Shown in pieces: positions 8,952 through 14,832 of a stretch of DNA of 17,522 nucleotides; position 1 is the first letter of the stretch, and each line of letters opens with the position of its first letter. Made by a program: the position numbers and the translations under genes. The DNA comes from JANXSD01 sp038206385 (GTDB taxonomy: Bacteria; Bacteroidota; Bacteroidia; AKYH767-A; OLB10). The stretch lies in the NCBI GenBank assembly GCA_038206385.1, contig JBBRAW010000074.1:1-17522 (forward strand). The letters are read 5' to 3'. The notes beneath the pieces were generated by a model. The model was not told where the DNA came from and made no database searches. It saw only the letters and a list, made by a program, of their open reading frames with translations.

Positions 8952-8967
8952 GCATAATTCCTTATGC
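8952..8967 (-). promoter_or_regulatory. Hairpin in the mgtE 5' leader (GNRA-type loop)
   Basis: A perfect 6-bp inverted repeat, GCATAA with TTATGC, encloses a loop that reads GGAA on the mgtE (minus) strand, a GNRA tetraloop. It lies about 45 bp before the mgtE start, between the candidate promoter and the gene. It does not resemble a full M-box or ykoK leader, which is much longer. Any role in Mg2+ control is speculative. Confidence 0.3.
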
Positions 8968-8989
8968 ACAATTTTTGATTTTACTATGG

Positions 8990-8997
8990 CAAAACTA
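8990..8997 (-). promoter_or_regulatory. Candidate mgtE promoter -7 element TAGTTTTG
   Basis: An exact TAnnTTTG match on the minus strand. A TTTA, one base from the -33 consensus TTTG, lies 19 bp upstream (complement 9017-9020). It would give an mgtE leader of about 75-80 nt. Confidence 0.45.
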
Positions 8998-9037
8998 CGT
9001 AATCAAAGAGTGAAAATAAACTACTTATGAAAAGATA

Positions 9038-9062
9038 AATCCGGCCCTTGTGAGACCGGATT
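9038..9062 (-). terminator. Probable terminator of the small lipoprotein gene
   Basis: A 7-bp stem (AATCCGG with CCGGATT, 9038-9044 and 9056-9062) around an 11-base loop. On the minus strand a T-rich stretch follows. It lies 22 bp after the lipoprotein stop and before the mgtE promoter, so it fits as the terminator between these two minus-strand units. Confidence 0.6.
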
Positions 9063-9084
9063 AAAGATTTTTAAGAAGCCAATA

Positions 9085-9213
9085 TTAAGCAGGTCGGCTT
9101 GTGTTTTTTACTGCTGTTTGACCATAAGCTGGACACTTTTCACGTGACTTGCATGAGGTGAAAGAAGCAGCGATAATGAATCCTGCCAAGAAGAAGATGA
9201 GATATTTACGCAT
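9085..9213 (-). CDS. Very small lipoprotein (42 residues) with CPAY motif
   Basis: A short gene encoding a probable lipoprotein. From the ATG at complement 9211-9213 the product starts MRKY, has a hydrophobic core (about residues 5-17) and a lipobox-like SFTSC ending at Cys21, which would be lipidated. The mature part would be only 22 residues, KSREKCPAYGQTAV and a short basic tail after the Cys, with one further cysteine (Cys27) in CPAY. A longer frame to 9309 exists, but its extra N-terminus would bury the signal peptide, so the shorter start is preferred. I believe similar tiny lipoproteins with a CPAY-like stretch occur in other Bacteroidota but cannot verify it here. A terminator-like hairpin follows. 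The function is unknown. Confidence 0.65.
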   Translation of the reverse strand: MRKYLIFFLAGFIIAASFTSCKSREKCPAYGQTAVKNTSRPA

Positions 9214-9479
9214 GTGTTTTTTGCAAATGATTGATACCCCAAAATAAAGCATTTTTATTGAGGCTATAGGTTGACTGTTGAAATTTCTTACACAATATGT
9301 CTTAAACAATTAACAGCTTAATTTATTGTCCTATTTCTATTGTGAAATTTTATGATGTTAAAATTGAAATGATTCGGATTTGGAGTTTTATAATTACGTT
9401 GGAAATGAAATTTTAAATTAGACAAACCGACATCGTTCTTGTTTTAATTATAATTTATTGAAAATTAATAAGTTATATA

Positions 9480-9487
9480 CAAATATA
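9480..9487 (-). promoter_or_regulatory. Isolated TAnnTTTG match (TATATTTG)
   Basis: An exact -7 consensus match on the minus strand, pointing toward the small lipoprotein gene about 270 bp away. No convincing -33 element is seen. In DNA this AT-rich a chance match is quite possible. Confidence 0.2.
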
Positions 9488-9490
9488 GTA

Positions 9491-9797
9491 TTACCTAAAA
9501 ATATGTTGCACACCTTTTAAATCGGGATGAATTGGAAAGGCAAGTGTTTCTTGAAATGGAATAGCATTTAAAATTGGAATTTGTATAGATTTTTTCTGTC
9601 ATAACTGTATTAAACTCGATTGCTCAATTTTATCATTTTGTTGATAAAAATTTCTGAAATGAAGTGTCGACGAAGGCAGATTTGAAAAACTTTCGCATGA
9701 ATTCATGAGGATAATTAAGTTGAGAAATAAGAATATCGTTTAACATTTTTAGTAGATATTCGCAAACTGATTTTTTAATAAACAGGATCGCATCCAA
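9491..9797 (-). pseudogene. Possible decayed gene, two minus-strand frames
   Basis: On the minus strand an open frame runs from a TTG at 9797 (ATG at 9746) to a TGA at 9633. It encodes about 54 residues, including NDILISQLNYPHEFMRKFF followed by KSAFVDTSFQKF. A second frame overlaps its end and carries NDKIEQSSLIQL, a stop, then IPFQETLAFPIHPDLKG and further residues, ending with a TAA at 9491. The amino-acid content, with several P, H, Q and D, looks more protein-like than random AT-rich DNA. One frameshift and one stop would be needed to join the parts. I recognise no family. Chance remains a serious alternative. Confidence 0.25.
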
Positions 9798-10475
9798 ATG
9801 AAACTAAATATCGAATCTTCGTGGAAGGAACACTTGAAAAACGAATTTTCTAAAGATTATTTCCATCAGCTAATAAATTTTATTGATCAGCAAACGATAA
9901 AAGGTGAAGTAATATATCCTTCTACTGATAAAATTTTTGCAGCTTTCGAATATACTCCCTTTGATAGCGTTAAAGTGGTAATTATTGGTCAGGATCCATA
10001 TCATGGAGTTGACCAAGCAAATGGGCTATCGTTTTCGGTAAGTAAAGGAATTCGCAAACCACCTTCATTGTTAAATATATTTAAGGAATTGAATCGTGAT
10101 TTAGGAATTCCGATTCCTGAAAATGGAAATCTTGAATCATGGGCATATCAAGGTGTCCTTATGTTAAATGCAATTTTAACTGTTGCTGCAAATAAACCAG
10201 GTTCGCATCAAAAAATGGGATGGGAGCAATTTACAGATGCCGTAATTCAAGAACTGAATACCAATGGAAATAAAATCATCTTTATTCTTTGGGGATTGTA
10301 TGCGAAAACTAAAAAGCCAATGATTGATACTACAAAACATTTTATTTTGGAAGCAGCGCATCCCTCACCATTAGCTAGAACGGGATTTAATGGAAGTAAA
10401 CATTTTTCAAAAGCAAATCAAATATTATTATCGATTGATAAATCGCCTATCGATTGGGGAAAGAATTTATATTGA
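9798..10475 (+). CDS. ung: Uracil-DNA glycosylase, family 1
   Basis: A cytosolic base-excision repair enzyme that removes uracil from DNA. It has 225 residues, the usual size. The water-activating loop GQDPYHG is intact at 64-70 with catalytic Asp66. The uracil-binding region LSFSV follows at 77-81, the KPPSLLNIF segment at 87-95, and Asn124 in LMLNAILTV reads uracil. The minor-groove loop HPSPL at 188-192 gives catalytic His188 and the intercalating Leu192. Two small departures: LNAILTV where LNTVLTV is common, and ARTGF after HPSPL where SAYRGF is common. Neither removes a catalytic residue. The ATG at 9798 fits the family N-terminus. The Omp85 gene starts 28 bp later and may be co-transcribed. 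Confidence 0.97.
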   Translation: MKLNIESSWKEHLKNEFSKDYFHQLINFIDQQTIKGEVIYPSTDKIFAAFEYTPFDSVKVVIIGQDPYHGVDQANGLSFSVSKGIRKPPSLLNIFKELNRDLGIPIPENGNLESWAYQGVLMLNAILTVAANKPGSHQKMGWEQFTDAVIQELNTNGNKIIFILWGLYAKTKKPMIDTTKHFILEAAHPSPLARTGFNGSKHFSKANQILLSIDKSPIDWGKNLY

Positions 10476-10503
10476 TTGATTAATTCTGATTAATTTCAAC
10501 GCA

Positions 10504-12276
10504 ATGTTTTCAACGATAAAATATTTTAGGTGTTTGAAATTACTGATTTGTTTCGGTCTGTTTTTAGTGTCGAATAATTTGAGTGCACAGTTTATAATTC
10601 ATTATCTGGCAATAAATCCTTCAGAAAAAAAAATCGTTAAAGACCTTGAAACGAATCTTCAAAAAACTGCTCCTGCACGAAATGAAGGAGATGTTCAAAA
10701 TCAAATTCGCAATTCTATATCTTCACTTTATAGCGATGGATATCTCTCCGCAAATGCAGATAGTGTTCTAAAAGTCGATTCTGTTTTTCAAGTTTGGTGG
10801 AATATTGGTGAGCGTTATCAATTTGCAACTTTACGAACTAAAAAGGTTGATGAAGGAGTTTTGTCAGCTGCTGGAGTCCGTGATAGATTGTATCGAAATA
10901 AATCATTTTCTCCTTCGCGATATGCTCGATTAAATAGTTCGTTGTTAAATTGGGAGGCGAATAATGGTTATCCATTTGCAATAGTTAAAATGGATAGTAT
11001 TGTTATTAAAAAAAACACTATTGATGGAGTTTTGTTAATTGATAAAGGTCCGTTTATTGTAATCGATACAATAGAAATAAAAGGAAATGCTAAGCTTTCA
11101 AAAATTTATTTATTGAATTATCTTTCATTGAAACCTGGTGAACCGTATGATCAAAATTTAATAAATCGTATTTCAACACGAATTCGAGAATTACCTTTTG
11201 TTTCAGAAGCTCGCCCTTTTGAAATTGCTTTTCTTCCAGGATTAGCTCGCCCAGTTTTTTTTCTTCAACAAAAAAAAGCAAGTCAGTTTAATGGAATTAT
11301 AGGGCTGCAACCTGATAATACTCAAACGGGTAAAACATACATTACAGGCGATATTCAATTGCGTTTGCACAATGCATTTGGTAGAGCTGAATTACTTGAT
11401 TTAAACTGGACAAATCCACAACCACGAACTCAGGATTTAAAAATAAAATTTAGCTATCCATTTTTATTCAATACACCTCTCGGTGCTGATATTGATTTAA
11501 CACTTTATAAAAAAGATTCTATCTACCTTGAATTTAATCGTCAATTAGGTGCAAGATATTATTTGAGTGGAAATAATTCGTTCAAAGTATTTGTTGGTAG
11601 AAAAACAAGTAATCTTATTTCTACAAAAGGTTATGCGAATGCAACCACACTTCCATCATTTGCAGATGTTGCAGCTAATACATACGGCATCGGATTTCAA
11701 TTTGAAAAATTGGATTACAGATTAAATCCGCGTCAAGGTTATTCTGTAGATTTTACCGCCGGAGCTGGAATAAGAAAGATTACTAAAAACAGTAAAATTA
11801 ATGAAGCTGTTTATGATAGTGTCAATTTAAAAACTACGCAATACAAAGGAGATGTGCATGCCGATATTTATTTGCCAATTGCAGCAAGAAGTGTTTTGAA
11901 TATCGGAACGAATGCTGCGTATTTACAAAGTCCTAACATATTTGAAAATGAATTATTTCGATTCGGCGGATTAAAATCTCTTCGTGGATTTGATGAATCA
12001 TCGATACTTGCATCACGCTATATAATTGGCAAAGCAGAATATCGTTTTATACTCGAACAAAATTCTTACTTGCTGCTATTTTATAATTTAGCATATTATG
12101 AACGCACTGGATCTGCAACTTTTTTAAGCGATACTCCTTATGGATTTGGTGCTGGATTAACTTTCGAAACGAGACTTGGAATATTTTCTTTTACCTATGC
12201 ATTAGGAAGCCAGCAAGATAATCCGATAGTTTTTCGTTCTGCAAAAATCCACTTCGGATTAATTAATTATTTTTAA
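10504..12276 (+). CDS. Omp85/BamA-TamA family outer-membrane protein
   Basis: A 590-residue outer-membrane beta-barrel of the Omp85 superfamily, which inserts or transports proteins at the outer membrane. A signal peptide (about 1-28, ending LSAQ) targets it to the periplasm. The N-terminal half (about 30-255) contains POTRA-like domains, the clearest at about 186-250 with the IEIKGN start and a LSLKPGEPYD turn. A 16-strand-type barrel follows (about 262-590), with the diagnostic FGGLKSLRGF motif (Arg494-Gly495-Phe496) that reaches into the barrel lumen, and the chain ends in an aromatic Phe. It is much shorter than true BamA, which usually has five POTRA domains and over 750 residues, so a TamA-like or specialised role is more likely than core BAM function. 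It lies 28 bp after ung, likely in the same transcript. Confidence 0.88.
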   Translation: MFSTIKYFRCLKLLICFGLFLVSNNLSAQFIIHYLAINPSEKKIVKDLETNLQKTAPARNEGDVQNQIRNSISSLYSDGYLSANADSVLKVDSVFQVWWNIGERYQFATLRTKKVDEGVLSAAGVRDRLYRNKSFSPSRYARLNSSLLNWEANNGYPFAIVKMDSIVIKKNTIDGVLLIDKGPFIVIDTIEIKGNAKLSKIYLLNYLSLKPGEPYDQNLINRISTRIRELPFVSEARPFEIAFLPGLARPVFFLQQKKASQFNGIIGLQPDNTQTGKTYITGDIQLRLHNAFGRAELLDLNWTNPQPRTQDLKIKFSYPFLFNTPLGADIDLTLYKKDSIYLEFNRQLGARYYLSGNNSFKVFVGRKTSNLISTKGYANATTLPSFADVAANTYGIGFQFEKLDYRLNPRQGYSVDFTAGAGIRKITKNSKINEAVYDSVNLKTTQYKGDVHADIYLPIAARSVLNIGTNAAYLQSPNIFENELFRFGGLKSLRGFDESSILASRYIIGKAEYRFILEQNSYLLLFYNLAYYERTGSATFLSDTPYGFGAGLTFETRLGIFSFTYALGSQQDNPIVFRSAKIHFGLINYF

Positions 12277-12435
12277 AAGGTGAGATTAAGCATCTTATTC
12301 TCGAAAAGTTTTATTTTAATTTGAATGAAGAATTTTCCAGTATTTCCAATGGATTTTCAACTTTAAAAGAGCCATTAGCTTGATTATACTGGGGGCGCAA
12401 AAGTGATTTAGCATCCAAACTCCGATCTTAAAGCC

Positions 12436-12443
12436 TATCTTTG
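12436..12443 (+). promoter_or_regulatory. Candidate -7 promoter element TATCTTTG for era
   Basis: An exact TAnnTTTG match ending only 4 bases before the era GTG codon, so transcription should begin at or just before the start codon. The -33 region is weak. Upstream in-frame sequence has a stop at 12409 and no other start codon. Confidence 0.45.
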
Positions 12444-12447
12444 CCTC

Positions 12448-13329
12448 GTGGAAAAGCATAAATCAGGCTTCGTTAACATTATCGGTAAACCCAATGTAGG
12501 CAAGAGTACGCTTATGAATGCTATGTTGGGTCAGGATTTGTCAATTGTTACTTCAAAAGCCCAAACAACTCGTCATCGGATCAAAGGGATTATCAATACG
12601 GAAGAATATCAAATAGTTTTATCAGATACTCCTGGAATTATCAAACCAGCATACAAGTTACATGAACGCATGTTGAATGTTGTTAATGAGACGCTTACGG
12701 ATGCAGATATTGTAATCTATGTTACAGAAATAAGAGATCTAAAAATCGAAGATGATTTAAAAGAAAAGATAAAATGTTTGTTGGTGCCATTTTTCGTTGT
12801 CATCAACAAGGTAGATGAGTCGTATCAAGAAAAAGTAGAAGCGGCAGTAGCATTTTGGAAAGAAGAGTTAAATCCGATGGCAATAATTCCTATTTCTGCT
12901 TTGCATAATTTTAATCTGGACTCGTTGTTAAATCGTATTGTGGAGGTTTTGCCAGAAGGCCCGGCTTATTTTGATAAAGACGATGATATATCTGACCGAA
13001 ACGTTCGTTTTTTTGCTGCTGAAATGATTCGTGAACAAATATTGAAATTATATCAAAAGGAAATTCCTTATTCTGTGGAGGTAACAATTCCTTCGTATAA
13101 AGAAAGTGAAACGATTGATAGAATTACAGCTATTGTTTATTGCGCGCGCGAATCTCAAAAGGCGATTATTCTTGGACATCAAGGAAAGGCAATTAAGAAA
13201 TTGGGAATTGAATCACGAAAAAAATTGGAGTTATTTGTTGGCAAGCAAGTGCATTTAGATCTTACAATAAAAGTTCTTGATGATTGGCGTAACAACGAAC
13301 GAATGCTAAAAGGATTCGGTTACGAATAA
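12448..13329 (+). CDS. era: GTPase Era
   Basis: A GTPase that binds the 3' end of 16S rRNA and assists small-subunit assembly; 293 residues, normal length. The GTPase motifs are all present: P-loop GKPNVGKS (13-20), the switch Thr in TTRHR (about 40), DTPG (60-63), NKVD (120-123) and SAL (150-152). The C-terminal KH domain (about 205-290) has the RNA-binding GHQG loop at 243-246, and ESRKKLELFVGKQVHLDL is typical. The start is GTG: it is the only usable codon after an in-frame TAG at 12409, and the product start, MEKHKSGFVNIIG, fits the family. A promoter element almost touches the start, suggesting a leaderless message. der follows 74 bp later, an arrangement I recall as common in Bacteroidota. 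Confidence 0.97.
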   Translation: MEKHKSGFVNIIGKPNVGKSTLMNAMLGQDLSIVTSKAQTTRHRIKGIINTEEYQIVLSDTPGIIKPAYKLHERMLNVVNETLTDADIVIYVTEIRDLKIEDDLKEKIKCLLVPFFVVINKVDESYQEKVEAAVAFWKEELNPMAIIPISALHNFNLDSLLNRIVEVLPEGPAYFDKDDDISDRNVRFFAAEMIREQILKLYQKEIPYSVEVTIPSYKESETIDRITAIVYCARESQKAIILGHQGKAIKKLGIESRKKLELFVGKQVHLDLTIKVLDDWRNNERMLKGFGYE

Positions 13330-13344
13330 TAATTATTTATCCAA

Positions 13345-13375
13345 ATTGATTTATTAAATTACGTTTATACCTTTC
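13345..13375 (+). promoter_or_regulatory. Candidate der promoter (TTG, 20 bp, TACCTTTC)
   Basis: A -33-like TTG at 13345-13347 and, 20 bp on, TACCTTTC at 13368-13375, one mismatch from TAnnTTTG. It lies 28 bp before the der ATG. It may supplement read-through from era. Confidence 0.4.
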
Positions 13376-13403
13376 GGGAGAAAGAAAATTATATAAAATT
13401 ATC

Positions 13404-14726
13404 ATGGCAAATATTGTAGCAATTGTAGGTCGACCGAATGTTGGGAAATCCACGCTTTTTAATCGGCTTACAGAATCACGTAAAGCTATTGTTGATGAAA
13501 CTTCAGGAGTAACACGCGATCGTCATTATGGAAAAGTTGATTGGAACGGAAGAGATTTTTCTGTGATTGATACGGGTGGTTATATCATGGGATCAGATGA
13601 TATTTTTGAAAAAGAAATACAACGTCAAGTACAACTTGCAATTGAAGAAGCAAACATTATTATTTTTGTTGTTGATGTTGCTTTTGGATTAAGTGATCTT
13701 GATAAAGACGTTGCTAATTTACTTCGCAAATCAAATAAGAAAGTTTTCTTAGTTGCGAATAAAGTAGATAGTGGAAAACGTGTTTATGACATCAATGAAT
13801 TTTATGCTTTAGGACTTGGTGAAGTGTACGGAATTTCAGCAATGAGTGGAAGTGGTACAGGCGAATTACTGGATGACATGGTTGCTGTTTTTGATCCAGA
13901 AGATGTGGTAGATCCAGATTTACCGAAGCTCGCAATTATTGGTCAGCCTAATGTTGGTAAATCATCAATGATGAATACATTGATTGGGGAGGAGCGATCT
14001 ATCGTAACATCCATTGCTGGCACTACACGCGACTCAATTTATAAACGATACAATAGTTTTGGTTTTGATTTTTTATTGATTGATACCGCTGGATTACGTA
14101 GAAAGAAAAATGTTAAAGAAGACATAGAATTTTATTCGGTAATGCGTTCGATTAGTGCTATCGAATCATCTGATGTTTGCATGTTAATGATTGATGCAAC
14201 GAATGGACTTACGGCGCAAGATTTAAATATTTTACATCTCTGTGAACACAACAGAAAGGGAGTTGTGATTGTAGTAAATAAATGGGATCTTGTTGAGAAG
14301 GATACAAATTCAACAAAGAAGTTTGAAGAAACTATTCGTCAGAAGACAGCGCCATTCGAAGATATTCCAATAGTTTTTACTTCACTGATTACAAAGCAAA
14401 GAGTACATAAAGCATTAGAAACAGCATTACAGGTTTTTCAGAATAAAACGAAAAAAATTCCTACTTCAAAATTGAATTCGATTTTACTTCCGTATGTTCA
14501 GAATTATCCTCCCCCAATGCTTAAGGGGAAATCCGTAAGCATAAAATACATTACCCAACTTCCAGGAAGCGTTCCTACATTTATTTTCTTCTGTAATCAT
14601 CCACAATATATTGCAGAATCCTATAAACGTTTCCTCGAAAATAAATTGAGAGAAAATTTCGATTTCTCAGGTGTTCCAATAACAATTTATTTTAGAAGTA
14701 AGGAAAAATCACGTGACAATGATTAG
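13404..14726 (+). CDS. der: Ribosome-associated GTPase Der (EngA)
   Basis: A double-GTPase needed for 50S ribosomal subunit assembly; 440 residues, full length. The first G domain has GRPNVGKS (9-16), DTGG (56-59), NKVD (119-122) and SAMSG (145-149). The second has GQPNVGKS (180-187), DTAG (227-230) and NKWD (292-295); the G5-like segment reads TSLITKQRV instead of the common SALTGQRV. The C-terminal KH-like domain (about 350-435) starts near VHKALETALQVF and includes the PPMLKGKSVSIKYITQ stretch typical of the family. The ATG at 13404 gives the standard MANIVAIVGRPNVGKST beginning. It follows era by 74 bp with its own promoter candidate. No clear terminator is seen in the 106 bp before the convergent patatin gene. 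Confidence 0.97.
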   Translation: MANIVAIVGRPNVGKSTLFNRLTESRKAIVDETSGVTRDRHYGKVDWNGRDFSVIDTGGYIMGSDDIFEKEIQRQVQLAIEEANIIIFVVDVAFGLSDLDKDVANLLRKSNKKVFLVANKVDSGKRVYDINEFYALGLGEVYGISAMSGSGTGELLDDMVAVFDPEDVVDPDLPKLAIIGQPNVGKSSMMNTLIGEERSIVTSIAGTTRDSIYKRYNSFGFDFLLIDTAGLRRKKNVKEDIEFYSVMRSISAIESSDVCMLMIDATNGLTAQDLNILHLCEHNRKGVVIVVNKWDLVEKDTNSTKKFEETIRQKTAPFEDIPIVFTSLITKQRVHKALETALQVFQNKTKKIPTSKLNSILLPYVQNYPPPMLKGKSVSIKYITQLPGSVPTFIFFCNHPQYIAESYKRFLENKLRENFDFSGVPITIYFRSKEKSRDND

Positions 14727-14832
14727 TAAAAATCAATTTTCAAATCATTAATCCAATAGCCAACTAATTGAAGTTTCTTTTTAATTGATCTCAAGTATTA
14801 GAAGAATTATTATAAATCAAATAAAAGTTTTA

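Larger units (their letters stand above)
9214..9797. other. 584-bp region without a confident gene
   Basis: The stretch is AT-rich and lies between the divergent small lipoprotein gene and ung, so it must hold both promoters. A minus-strand TAnnTTTG match (9480-9487) is present, but it is about 270 bp from the lipoprotein ATG. A weak 8-bp AT-only inverted repeat lies at 9628-9635 and 9642-9649. The left half (9214-9480) shows no credible frame on either strand. The right half (9491-9797) has minus-strand frames that look like a gene remnant, described separately. Confidence 0.6.

Noticed and set aside
9085..9309. Longer 74-codon version of the small lipoprotein
   Set aside because: The extra N-terminal residues would place the signal peptide internally; the ATG at 9213 gives a proper lipoprotein signal.
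9628..9649. 8-bp inverted repeat TTTTATCA / TGATAAAA
   Set aside because: AT-only, weak, no T-run at a gene end; such repeats are expected by chance in DNA of this composition.
12316..12414. 32-codon minus-strand ATG frame between the Omp85 gene and era
   Set aside because: Too short, no signal peptide or family resemblance, and it overlaps the era upstream region; probably chance.
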